DNA from: BOG-224 sp963783505
Lineage (GTDB): Bacteria; Acidobacteriota; Terriglobia; Bryobacterales; Bryobacteraceae
DNA length: 64,000 bases
Assembly (NCBI GenBank): GCA_963783505.1
Contig: CAWAOP010000056.1
Span: 434,001 to 498,000, forward strand
Direction: 5' to 3'
Below, piece after piece: positions 41,632 to 52,300 of the stretch (position 1 is the first letter of the stretch; each line of letters opens with the position of its first letter). Made by a program: the position numbers and the translations under genes. The notes beneath the pieces are model-generated. The model was given only the letters and a program-made list of their open reading frames with translations. It had not been told where the DNA came from and did not search any database.

Positions 41632-44600
41632 ATGACTGCGGGCGCGACGCTTGGACGCTATCAGGTCTTAAACAGACTGGGACAGGGAGGGATGGGCGAG
41701 GTCTATCTCGCCCTGGACACGGTTCTGGACCGCCGGGTCGCGCTCAAGCTCCTGACGGTGAAGAACCACGACGATCCCGGCGCGCGCAAACGGCTGGTGC
41801 GAGAGGCCAAGGCGGCGGCGGCCATCGATCATCCTTATATCTGCAAGATCTACGAAGCGGGCGAAGACGGCGACCGCGCGTTTATCGCCATGGAGTTCCT
41901 GGAGGGCGAAACGCTCGCCGACCGGCTCCGGCGCGGGCCGCTCGCGTGGGACGAATTCCGGACCCTGGCGCTGGAATCCGTGGAGGCTCTGACCAAAGCG
42001 CACGATCTGGGCGTGGCGCATAGAGACCTGAAGCCCTCCAACATCATGCTGACGAAGCCGGCAAGCGGCCGAATCGGCCACGTCAAACTGGTGGATTTCG
42101 GACTGGCCAAGCGCATGGCCACCGAAGAGGCCGAAACCGAAAGCGCGCTCACCTCTCCAGGGGCCGTGGCCGGCACGCTGATCTACATGTCGCCCGAGCA
42201 GTTCAACGGTCTGCCGGTGGATTGCCGAACGGATATTTTTTCTCTCGGACTGGTGTTCTACGAGGCGCTCACGGGCGCGCATCCGTTCGAGCGGCAGGGC
42301 GCGATTCCTACCGCGATGGCCATGCTCAACACGCCGACGCCCCCTCTGCCCGGCGCGGCGGCTTTCCCGCTTGGCCTGGAGCAGATCGTAGCCAGAATGC
42401 TGGCGAAGCCCCTGGACCAGCGCTATCAGGGAGCGCGCGAATTGCTGGCGGATCTGGAGGCGCTGGATGGTGCGCGGCCCGCCGCCGCGCCAGCCGGGGA
42501 GTCTATGGCCAGCGCATCCGGCGCGGCGCGGCGCGACCTGAGCTCCGGCGCGGCGATCCCGTCGCCGCAGCGCATGACGGTGGGGCGCGAGAAGCAGTTA
42601 GCGGCCATGCGGCGCGCGTACGACCGCGTCAGGAGCGGACAAGGCCTGATGCTGGCGGTGTCGGGCGAGCCTGGCATCGGAAAAACGAGCCTGGTGGAAG
42701 ATTTCCTGGCCGAGTTGGGCGCCAACCCGGAACGGCCCGTGATCGCGCGCGGGCACTGCGCGGAGCAACTGGCGGGTTCCGAAGCCTACTTGCCATTGCT
42801 CGAAGCGCTCGAGAACCTGGTTCACGGCCCCAGAGGCTGGGTGGTGGATAGCGTCATGAAGACGGCCGCTCCAACGTGGTATGTGCAGGTGGCGGCGTCC
42901 GGCGAGGCCCCGGGAACCACGGCCATGCGCGACTTGCCGCTGGCGTCGCAGGAACGCATGAAGCGCGAACTGGCGGGGCTGTTCGCGGAGCTCGGGCGCT
43001 CGCGCCCGCTGGTGGTTCTGATCGAAGATCTGCACTGGGCGGATGTTTCCACCATGGACCTGTTGAGCTTCGTGGCGGCGCGCTTCGCCACCATGCGCGC
43101 GCTGGTGATGGTGACGTACCGCCCGGCGGAGATGGCCGCTTCACAAGGCCACTTCCTGGCGGTCAGCCACGATTTGCAATCGCGCGGTTTCTTCAACGAA
43201 CTGCCTCTGAGTTTTCTCGGACTGGAGGATATCGAGCGTTATCTTTCGCGGGCGTATCCGGGCCACGCGTTTCCGCCGAGCTTCGCGGCGATGATCCACG
43301 CGCGGACGGAGGGCAGCCCGCTGTTCGCGGTGGACCTGGTGCGCTACGTCCACGACGCGGGCGGGATTCGGGAGGAGAACGGGAAATGGGTTCTGGCCGG
43401 ATCGCTGCCGGATTCGCCAAAAGAACTCCCCGCCTCGGTTCGCGGGATGATTACGCGCAAGATCGAGCGGCTGGAGGCGGAAGACCGCAAGCTGCTGGTG
43501 GCGGCGAGCATACAGGGCAACGAGTTCGATACGGCGATTGTGGCGGAAGCCACCGATATGGACCCGGCCGAGGTTGAGGAACGGCTCGAAGCGCTGGAGC
43601 GCGTGCACGTGTTCGTGAGGCGCGGCGAGGAGCGCGAATTTCCGGACCGGACGCCGTCGCTGCGATACCAGTTCGTACACGTGCTGTACCAGAACGCGTT
43701 ATACGCGTCGCTGCAGCCGACGAGGCGCGCGGCGTTGAGCGCCCGCGTAGCGCGGGCGACGGTGACGCATTACGGAAGCGAGATCGCGCCGATTGCGGGC
43801 CGCGTGGCGCTGCTGTTCGAGACGGCCAGGGATTTCGCCGCCGGCGCGCATCATTTCTGCCTGGCGGCTCGGCACGCGGTATCGCTGTTCGCGTTTCGCG
43901 AGGCGCTTGGGCTTTGCGACCGGGGACTGGAATCGGTGCGCGCGCTCGCGGGCAGCGCCGAAGGCAAACAACTGGAGCTGGGCCTGCAGATGATCAAGGG
44001 CGTGGCGCTGCGCTCGACGACCGGATGGGCGACGCCCGAATTGGAAGCGACGTTCAGCCGGGCGCGGGAAATCTGCAACGAGTTCGGCGAACCGCCGCAG
44101 GTGTACCCCGTGCTTTGGGCGATCACGCTGTTTCACCTGATCCGCGGAAACCTGATTGAGTGCCGGACCGCGTTCGGACGAACTGGCTATAAAAGCGGAC
44201 GCGACCGGAAACGCGGCATACCAGATGGCCGCGTACCATATGGCGGGCGTGTCGCGCGAATTCATTGGCGACATGGCGGCAGCAAGCCGGCTGCTGGAGC
44301 GCTCGATTCTTCTTCACGATCCCGGGCAGCATCAGGTGTACACGGCGATGTACGGAGTGGATCCGGGGATGATGGCGCGCGCCATGTCGAGCCGGCCGCT
44401 CTGGGCGCTGGGCTATCCGGACCGGGCGCTCGAGCGCGCGCGCAAGACGGTGGCGATCGCCAAAACGCAGCGACAGCCGCTGACGCATGCGTTCGCCGTG
44501 CTGGTGCTCGAGGGCATCCACACCTATCGCGGCGAGGCGGAGGAAGCCGTGGCGCTGGGCGACGAGAACATCGCGCTTTGCCGCGAGCACGGGCTGCCGC

Positions 44601-45124
44601 AGGAAGCCGAGTGGAGCCGCTCGTTCCAGGGGGCGGCGCTGGTGATACTGGGGCGGACTCAGGAAGGCATCGATCTATTGACCGACAGCCTGGCGGTGCA
44701 GGCGCGCATCAAGACGCAGCTTGCTCGGCCGATGTTCCTGGCACGGCTGGCCGAAGGGCTGCGGCAGGCGGGCCGCATCGAAGATGGCCTGAAGGCCGTA
44801 GACGGAGGTCTGGTCTTCGCGGAACGATTATCGGAAGGCGGATACGTAGCGGATCTGTACCGGGTGCGCGGCGAACTGCTCCGCTCCGCCGGCGATGTCT
44901 CCGGGGCCGAGGAATGGCTGCGCAAGGCTCTGGCCTACGCGCGCGATCAACAAACCAAGTCATTCGAGTTAAGAGCGGCCACCTGCCTGGCCGCGCTCCT
45001 GGCGGCCCAGGGCCGCGAGGCGGATGGCCGGGATCTGCTGATGCCCGTTTACGAGTGGTTCACGGAAGGCCACTCCACAAGAGACCTGCTTGCCGCACGG
45101 AGGCTCCTCTCCGAGATCGGATAA
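41632..45124 (+). CDS. Ser/Thr protein kinase fused to AAA ATPase and TPR domains, frameshifted
   Basis: About 1163 residues after removing one G at 44176-44177. A eukaryotic-like kinase domain (10-280) has the glycine loop GQGGMGEVY (17-25), Lys39 in VALKLL, HRDLKPSN (130-137, Asp132) and DFG (155-157). An AAA/ATPase domain follows, with Walker A GEPGIGKTS (345-353) and Walker B VVLIEDLHWAD (461-471), then helical and TPR repeats (about 700-1160). The plan is like PknK/MalT-type signal transducers and the multidomain kinases of Acidobacteriota and Myxococcota. The shifted join reads ECRTAFDELAIKADATGNA. It ends 3 bases before the catalase-cytochrome fusion, so the two are one operon and the kinase may sense or control that activity. 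Confidence 0.88.
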
Positions 45125-45127
45125 GGT

Positions 45128-48100
45128 ATGACGCCATTGCCTGATGAAAGTTCACGCGGGGGATTTGAGTGCGTACCCTCGACCGAGCGGAACGATATCG
45201 CGCGAATCGTGCGCGGTATCCTGACGCTGCAAGCCCAGGTGGCGCAAGAGCACAAAGCGCCGAAATTCCGGGGGACTCATGCCAAGGGAAGCGCGGTGAG
45301 GGCTGAGTTCGAGGTGCTTGCGGCGCCGCCGGACCGCGATCCGAAGCTGGCCGAGCGTCTGGCGAGGGGCATTTTCGCCAAACCGGGCGTGTATAGGGCG
45401 GTGGTGCGGTTCGCTAACGGGGGCTCCGACCCGGCGTCCGACAAAAAGCGGGATGTGCGGGCGATGTCGTTCTCCATCGAGACGCCGCCGGATCTCGTGG
45501 CGCCGGGAGTATCGCGCCTGGACTTTTCGCTGAACAACGCAACGACGTTTCCGTTGAACGACGCACATTCGTTCGCGGTGTTCATTGGCGTGATGGTGCG
45601 GAAGGGCGGACTGGGGAAGCTCAAGGCGCTGTGGGGGCTGGCGCTGAAAGATCTGTGGGCGTTCCTGATGGTGGCTGTCCGGGGCGGGCGGCAACAATTT
45701 CAGTCGCCGAAGGTGGCTTACCAGCGGCAACGTTTCTGGAGCACGGTTCCGTATGCGCACGGCGCGGACGACGCTATTAAGTACTCCGCGACGCCGAACC
45801 CGTTCAATCCGTCGGAACTCGGCGAGGGCGGGCAGAATTCGCTGCAAGAAGAGCTGATCCGCCACGTGAACGAAGACGAGCAAATGAGCGAGTTCGATTT
45901 CGGACTGCAATTGCTCGACACGGAGAAGATGACGCATCGCGGGCGGCGGCGCGGCCCGAGCTTCTGGATCGAAAACGCCGCCGTGGAGTGGAACGAAGAC
46001 GACGCGCCGTTCCACACGGTGGCGCGGCTGCGCCTGTTGCCGAAATCGGTGTTGACGCCCGAGGAAACCGCGGGGCAATACATCGACGTTACGACGAATT
46101 CGCCGTACGAGAGCCGGCCGCTAGGCGGAATCAACCGGGCGCGCGTATTTGCGGAGCGAGCCAGCAGGGCCGCGCGGCATGGCGAAGTGGTGGATATGCC
46201 GGCGGCGATTCCCGTTCGAAGGCCGTTGTGGGCGCGGGCGGCGCGATGGGGCGCGGCGGGAGTGGCGGCGCTTTATCTGCTGGGGTTCGCCGCGGGCGTG
46301 ATCTACAAGTGGGTGGCGCGCGACCACACGCCGCCGCTCCAAGCCGTCGATAATTACACGTACCTGGATCAAGGCTGGGGCACGGAAGGAGACGCGGCGA
46401 AACGCAGTCTTTACTACTACACCGCTCAAGGCGCTCAGGTGCTGGGCATCCGCTACAGTTGGTTCGTCAACGTGGAGCGGCCGTTCCGGTCGAGCAGGGT
46501 GGCGGAAGCGGACCACATGCGGCAACTCGATTTCATCGTCGATCCGACGCCCACGCGGGATAACCCGGACCAGTTGCCCGTGGGCCTCACCAAGAGCTAC
46601 GACCCGCAGGCGCACGACTACGTTCTGGATCTCACCTGCGCCGCATGTCACACCGGGCAGTTGAACGTGACGCTGCCGCCGAGATCGAAGCGAAGCAAAG
46701 ACACCAAGACGGTGACTACGGCGGTCCGGATCGACGGCGGGCAGGGAATGATCGCGTTCACGGACGCGAAAATGGGCAGCTTTCTGATGGAGACGATAGG
46801 CGGCCTGGGGACGACGCTGGCGAATCCGTTCAAGTTCCGACGCTTTTCGAACAAAGTGCTGGGGCGGAATAACAGCTTTTCGAACAAGCTGAAACTGTGG
46901 CGCGAGGTATTCGCGGTGCTCCGCCACGCGGGTGGCCTGGTGCGGAGCGGCGCTTACAATCCGCATCTGTATCCCACGCAGGAAGGGTTCGGGCGCGCGG
47001 CCGCGGTAGGCAGGATTGCAAACGTCGTGTTCGGCGATCACATCGATCCGGCAAACCTGGTGACAGCCGCGTCCCCGACGAATTATCCGTACTTGTGGAA
47101 CATCTGGAAATTCGACTGGGAACAGTACGGCGCATTCGTCGCGCAGCCGATGGCGCGGAATTCCGTAGAGTCCATGGGTACCGGCGCGAGCTTCCGGCTG
47201 GTTGACGGTTATGGAAGGCCCGTTCCGCCAAGCGAGCGGTATGGCACTTCGTTTGCTTTCGAGAACGTGCATAAGATCGAATCGACGCTGCAGGCGCTCA
47301 CGCCGCCGGCTTGGCCGGAAAAACTGCTGGGCGCGATCGACTTGAATAAAGCGGAGTTCGGGAGGAAGCTGTTTGTCCAGCGCTGCGAGGGTTGTCACGG
47401 GCCGCACGTGGCGTCGGCGCCACTGACGCGGGCGATTTCGCCGGGCCGGTTCGATACGAATCCGCCGCTCGTGGGAGGCGTGGCCGGTCCGGGGGACGAG
47501 AAGCCCGCGTCGCTGCCGCTGTGGCGGATCGAGTTGATACCGCTGGCGGAGATCGGGACAGACCCGATATTGACGCAGAATCTGCTGGGGATTCGTGTCA
47601 ACCTGACGCGCACGGGGCTGGATCTGGCGAGCGTCAAGAGCATCCTTCGAGGCGAACTCACGGAGCAAGCGGAGCGCCAGGCGAACCTTCAGGGCGAGCT
47701 GACTCAACTGCTCGAAAAGGCCACGGCCGCCGCGAAGACACTTCCGCCGGACTCCGAGGCGTTGAAGGAGAAGCAGAAGGAGATCGGCGAACTGAATTAC
47801 GAGATCAAGTACGTGGCTTCCAGCTCGGGCGATCCGAGCCAGCAGATCGCGGATCTGGAGAAGCTCGATCTCTCTTCCGTTTCGGCTGGCGAAGGGCTCA
47901 GCATCCTTGGCTCCTTCATGCGTAACTACTATTACGCGCAGCACAACTACTCCAAAAAGGCGCAAGAGTGCTTCGACGGATTCGGCATGATCGACCTGCC
48001 GTCCGCTAAGCTGGGATACAAGCCGCGTCCTCTGGAGGGAGTCTGGGCGACGCCGCCGTTCCTGCATAACGGCTCGGTTCCCACAATCTACGACATGCTG

Positions 48101-48502
48101 TCGGAGGTGAAAGACCGTCCGAAGCGCTTCTGGGTGGGCACGCGCGAGTACGATCCGAGACTCCTGGGATACGACGTGCCCATCGATCCCGCCGATCATG
48201 CGCGAAGCGCGGACAAAGGCCAAATTACCGGCGGCGGGCCGGCGCCGCGGCCGGGCGAATTTCTGTTGGACACCGCTGAGTTGGGCAATTCGAATCACGG
48301 CCACGAGTTCCGCGGCAAGAACGAACAGGGATCGATCGGCGAGAAGTTCAGCGAAGAAGAGAAGTTCGAGTTAATCGAATACCTGAAGATCCATCGCGAC
48401 GAGTTGGACGTAATCGAGTACCTGAAGAGTCACAACGGTCAGTATCCGCCGCCGGCGCAATGGAATCTGCCGGACTGTTTCGCGTTGCTGGGGGGGCGAT
48501 AG
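45128..48502 (+). CDS. Catalase/allene-oxide-synthase-like domain fused to a RoxA-like di-haem cytochrome c
   Basis: A 1124-residue protein of three parts. Residues 1-355 are a catalase-superfamily domain: KFRGTHAKGSAVRAEFEV with distal His51, YRAVVRFANGGSDP, FPLNDAHSF, FWSTVPYAHGADDAIKYS and SRPLGGINRAR. The standard catalase proximal Tyr motif (RxFSYxD) is not seen, as in the lipid-peroxide-acting relatives. Residues 374-395 are a membrane helix. Residues 400-1124 resemble the RoxA-like cytochrome family (rubber oxygenase): YLDQGWG, YYYTAQGAQVLGIRYSWF, haem motifs CAACH (504-508) and CEGCH (753-757), and GVWATPPFLHNGSVPTIYDML. The topology would place the cytochrome part in the periplasm and the catalase part in the cytoplasm. 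It is preceded by the kinase gene (3-base gap). The substrate is unknown. Confidence 0.85.
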   Translation: MTPLPDESSRGGFECVPSTERNDIARIVRGILTLQAQVAQEHKAPKFRGTHAKGSAVRAEFEVLAAPPDRDPKLAERLARGIFAKPGVYRAVVRFANGGSDPASDKKRDVRAMSFSIETPPDLVAPGVSRLDFSLNNATTFPLNDAHSFAVFIGVMVRKGGLGKLKALWGLALKDLWAFLMVAVRGGRQQFQSPKVAYQRQRFWSTVPYAHGADDAIKYSATPNPFNPSELGEGGQNSLQEELIRHVNEDEQMSEFDFGLQLLDTEKMTHRGRRRGPSFWIENAAVEWNEDDAPFHTVARLRLLPKSVLTPEETAGQYIDVTTNSPYESRPLGGINRARVFAERASRAARHGEVVDMPAAIPVRRPLWARAARWGAAGVAALYLLGFAAGVIYKWVARDHTPPLQAVDNYTYLDQGWGTEGDAAKRSLYYYTAQGAQVLGIRYSWFVNVERPFRSSRVAEADHMRQLDFIVDPTPTRDNPDQLPVGLTKSYDPQAHDYVLDLTCAACHTGQLNVTLPPRSKRSKDTKTVTTAVRIDGGQGMIAFTDAKMGSFLMETIGGLGTTLANPFKFRRFSNKVLGRNNSFSNKLKLWREVFAVLRHAGGLVRSGAYNPHLYPTQEGFGRAAAVGRIANVVFGDHIDPANLVTAASPTNYPYLWNIWKFDWEQYGAFVAQPMARNSVESMGTGASFRLVDGYGRPVPPSERYGTSFAFENVHKIESTLQALTPPAWPEKLLGAIDLNKAEFGRKLFVQRCEGCHGPHVASAPLTRAISPGRFDTNPPLVGGVAGPGDEKPASLPLWRIELIPLAEIGTDPILTQNLLGIRVNLTRTGLDLASVKSILRGELTEQAERQANLQGELTQLLEKATAAAKTLPPDSEALKEKQKEIGELNYEIKYVASSSGDPSQQIADLEKLDLSSVSAGEGLSILGSFMRNYYYAQHNYSKKAQECFDGFGMIDLPSAKLGYKPRPLEGVWATPPFLHNGSVPTIYDMLSEVKDRPKRFWVGTREYDPRLLGYDVPIDPADHARSADKGQITGGGPAPRPGEFLLDTAELGNSNHGHEFRGKNEQGSIGEKFSEEEKFELIEYLKIHRDELDVIEYLKSHNGQYPPPAQWNLPDCFALLGGR

Positions 48503-48731
48503 GAAGCGACGGAGACCCGTGGCTGCCCAAGCCGGCCCCGGCAGCCAGTCAACGTCGGGGAAGCGATTGATTTCGCTCCAGTTAGCGCCGCAGCCCGCTG
48601 TGCGTCTTTCGCGCACCGGGCTGGCTACGCCGGGGTGTAGATGAACCAAGAGACAGCGCTTCGCCGTCCGTCGCAGACGGAAGCGCCGCGCCTGGAGTTT
48701 CTACGCTTCGGAGACTTGGGGCGCGACACTC

Positions 48732-48813
48732 AGCCCCGCAGGGGCGGCAGAGAATAGCCCACGGCGTGAGCCGTGGGAGGAGAGCCAAAACGATCCAGCG
48801 CCGTTCCGGGGCT
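48732..48813 (+). repeat. Two-hairpin repeat unit plus inverted half-unit
   Basis: A full unit (AGCCCCGCAGGGGCGGCAGA, then AATAGCCCACGGCGTGAGCC and GTGGG) at 48732-48778 is followed by an inverted first hairpin (GCGCCGTTCCGGGGCT, 48798-48813). They lie in the 385-base gap 48503-48887 between convergent genes. The rest of the gap has short GC-rich palindromes and no gene. Confidence 0.8.
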
Positions 48814-48887
48814 GACCGATGGCTCAGCCACCGAGGCGATCCAACGCACCGGGCGAGCGAACGATGGCCATCAAGATGCAAATATCC

Positions 48888-49298
48888 CTATTTCGTCCGC
48901 TTGAGCAGACCGTCGCCAAATTTCCATTCCTGCCCATTGGTGGGATTCTTGGCACTGATGGTGAGCGTCAGATCGTCGCCGTCCTGCTTTCCCACGAATT
49001 CCATCGTAGGCGTGTCTTGAGCGCCGCTCGCGACAGCGAAGAAAATCTCATCTCCATTGACTTTCCCGTCGAGAACGCCGGTGCTGTCGCGATTCCCATC
49101 CCATGTACCACTCAACGTTCCCGTCACGCTGGAGCCAGCGGTCTTTAGCGTGAGGGTGATGTCACGTGGTTGTTCACCTCTATCCGGCGTTCTGAATACT
49201 ATCCGGCCGGTCCAAACTCCAGCGATATCGGCTCCGAGGATCTGCGTGAGCGCACCGGACAGTAATAACAGGCCCATCGCAATAGAAAGCTTCTTCAC
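48888..49298 (-). CDS. Small secreted hypothetical protein
   Basis: A 136-residue protein. Start at GTG 49298, with AGGGGGG upstream. A signal peptide (about 1-22, ending ILGAD) is followed by a single beta-rich domain beginning IAGVWTGRIVF, with the phrases ITLTLKTAGSSVTGTLSGTW and GDEIFFAVAS, which suggest an eight-strand calycin-like barrel. It resembles one half of the two-repeat protein at 9392. The function is unknown. Leftward, downstream of the patatin gene start region, and convergent with the catalase-cytochrome gene. Confidence 0.65.
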   Translation of the reverse strand: MKKLSIAMGLLLLSGALTQILGADIAGVWTGRIVFRTPDRGEQPRDITLTLKTAGSSVTGTLSGTWDGNRDSTGVLDGKVNGDEIFFAVASGAQDTPTMEFVGKQDGDDLTLTISAKNPTNGQEWKFGDGLLKRTK

Positions 49299-49363
49299 CT
49301 TGGCCCCCCTTTACTAAGCTAGCTTACTACAAGGCTGCCCCGGTGATTTCGAAACCATTAGTG

Positions 49364-52300
49364 CTATGCCAGTTCGCTGCCCGTAGCCGGGCGACCGAGG
49401 GCTACAAGCTCGCGCACGCCTTCGGCGAAGGGGCCTAGGCCGGTCTGGATTGAGTCCGTTTCCGGCAATTCCACGAAGCTGCTTTTCGCGACGTGATAGC
49501 CGAGCGTGCGGTAGCTTTCGAATTGCGATTCGTCGAACCACTGGTCCGCGGTGGATTCGTGCGGGAACGCCGGAGTGTGCACGGAGTACTCGATCACGTC
49601 GGCGGGTTCGTCTCCGGTGAGCGAGCTCTTGATGTATACCAGCGTGCCCTCGGGGCCTCTTGTGCCGCCGGTTCCCGCGTAGCGGATGGTTCCCACGGCG
49701 GAGTGCACGCGGCTCAGCCGCTCCCCCGGACGGGGCTTTATGGGCGTGGTGTCTATGTCGATCTCCACTCCGAAATCGGCGCGGCATTTCCTGATCAAGT
49801 TGCCCAGGCCGCCGAAGCCGTACTCGCGATCTTCCTCCGAGTCGCAGGCCACAATATAACGGCAGCGCCGGCGGATCAGTTCGTAAACGGCCAGATTCTC
49901 GAAGTGGCCGCCATCGGAGAGATACACGAACTTGCCCGTGTCGTTGGTGCTGGCGGTCAGCTCAGCCAGAAGCTGGAAGACTCCGGTGGTGGGTCCGGGC
50001 TTCTGCCAAGTGTCGGTGCGGCGCGGATTGCCGAGCCACCAGCCCAGGCGCACATCGAGGACCGTCATAAGGAACGCCAGGCTGGAGGAAGTCTGGGAAC
50101 CCATGTTGGGGCTTGCCGCGGCTCCGGAAACCGCCATGACCGTACCCAGGCGGATGCCGCTTTCCGTGAGGGAGGGCGATGGGTCGGCGGGATTAGGGTA
50201 GGCGTAGTCGCCGGTGGGCCGGTAGCCGCCGTAAGAGAGCTTCGGATGCCCGGCGGTTCGTGCGTGAGTGGCTCTGCCGCGGTCGACGTCGAAACCGCAG
50301 AAGCGCGGCGTGAAGGCGAACGCTTCTCCTTTGCGTTCCTGCCACGCCAACTCGTCGCCGTGGACCACGTTTAGGGTAGTATTCAGAATCGGGTAGGGGC
50401 CGGAGTGGCCCGCGGACGGGGCGAGCGCCGTCAACCGAAGGTCGTCGGCTCCATCGAAGCCCGTAAACGGATTTGGAGAACGTTTACCGGCGCGCGCGCC
50501 GCCCAGGTAGCAGCGCACCAGCCGGTTGCGGTAGAACTGATGGAGCGAGAACTCGTTGATATCGACGTGGCGCGAAAGAAAGATCGCCGCCGAGCCGCAG
50601 AGAATGCTCAGTCCCAGAATCCCCCAACGGTGGTCGGCGAGAGCGCTACGCTCAACGAAAGCGGAGATACTGAGCCCCAGCAAGACCAACGAACTGACCA
50701 CAAACAAGCCGGGCACGACAGCGGCGAGGATCTTGGCAGCACCCGACGGCGGGGCGGAGTCCCGTTCCCGGGCGCGTGCACGCTCCGACACCGCCTGAAA
50801 AAGGCCCAATCCCGTGGTGATGAGCCAGGCCAAGCCCGAGTCGACGATCGGCCACAGGCGGCGAGTCGCGAGCAGCCTCGTAATATCCGGACCGTAGGCG
50901 GGAACGAAGCATAAACCCATCCATCCGAAACTGCAGATTCCCAGCCACGCTCCCAGGCGCGCGAGCCATTCCCGCCGGTCGTCCGGGAGCCGCCAACCCA
51001 GCAAGCCCATGTACAGAAACACAGTGATGGACAAGAACAGGAGGAATACAGGGGCGCTCCAGGTCAGAATCTGCAGGGCGGACCACTGCGGGGAGCAGGC
51101 TTGCGACGCCCCGGAAGATTGCAAATCCTGCAAGCAGGTGAAGGCGTTGTTATTCACGGCCTTGACCCACAAGTAATCCAGGGGATCGGTGACGGCGATT
51201 GCCACGAAGCAGACGAGGAGCACCCATCCATACGCGCGGACACCCCCGATCCAGCGCCGCTCCCCGGCCCTGCCTGCATTGGAAACCCGGTGAATCCCCG
51301 CCATGGTACTGACGAGGAAGACCAGATACGCCACCATGGCCGCGAAAACGTAGCTGTTGTAACGAACGACTTCCTCAGGGGACTTCCGCTTGGCGTACAG
51401 TCGGCTAAGCTTCTCGCGCTCCTGTGCCGAGCCCCCCGCCGGGGACTGCCGCGCCTGGGGCAATGCGCTTTGCCGCGCGTCTTCCCGCTGGATCTCCGCA
51501 CGGAGCGACGCAATATCGCGGGCGATGCGCTGCTGCTCCTTCAAGTCGCTGGGCACGACTGTTCCGGCGGCCCAGCCGGCCAGGAAGATGGGCGCCACGA
51601 TAAGACACAGGACGATAGGTTCACGGTAGATCCACCCCCAGGCTCCTCGTGGCCTTGGCTGGTTCGTAGCGGTATCGCTAGGGAACGAAGCCAGATTCCT
51701 GCCGATGAGGCAGGCCGGAGGGATCATCAACACCCACCAGTAATCCGTGAGGTGTCTGACCCGGTCCAACCATTCGGCGGCGGCCACCATCCAGTAAGGC
51801 GCAAGGAGAAGGGAAGAGAGCGCCAGCACCAGAATCAACAAGTTGAGAAACGTGTTGCGCAACCAGATGTTGATCATGGTCCAGGTATCGGGGCTGAATA
51901 AGCCGGTCTTGGGCGTCAGGTAGTTGCTATACCGGCGGAGGAAGCGGATCGGGCCGACGCGCTCGTCCTGCGGGTCCGGGCTCGCGACCGGGGACAGGCA
52001 GCGCTGGACATGTGCGACGCCGGGCTGGCCGGGACTCAAGTTCTCCGAATGGTGGATCCAGGCGTGCAGCCAGCTCCCGATGTATCCTCCACCGGAGACC
52101 GTCGAAAGGTAATCGAACCGGCGCAGCAGGCCGCGCTCGCCTAAGAACTGAAGCACGCCGAGATTGAAGGTGGCGCTGCGAATGCCTCCGCCCGAGAAAG
52201 CCAGGCCCGCCAGGTTGGCCGCATCCGCTCGCTCCTGAGGATCACCCGCCGTCGCGGCGCCGCTGGCGACGCCGCGGAGTTTTTCGATCTCCTCCAATTC

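Noticed and set aside
45128..48502. Fusion being an artefact of a frameshift joining two genes
   Set aside because: The reading frame is continuous across the membrane-helix linker with normal codon use, and there is no internal start with a ribosome-binding site at the cytochrome part.
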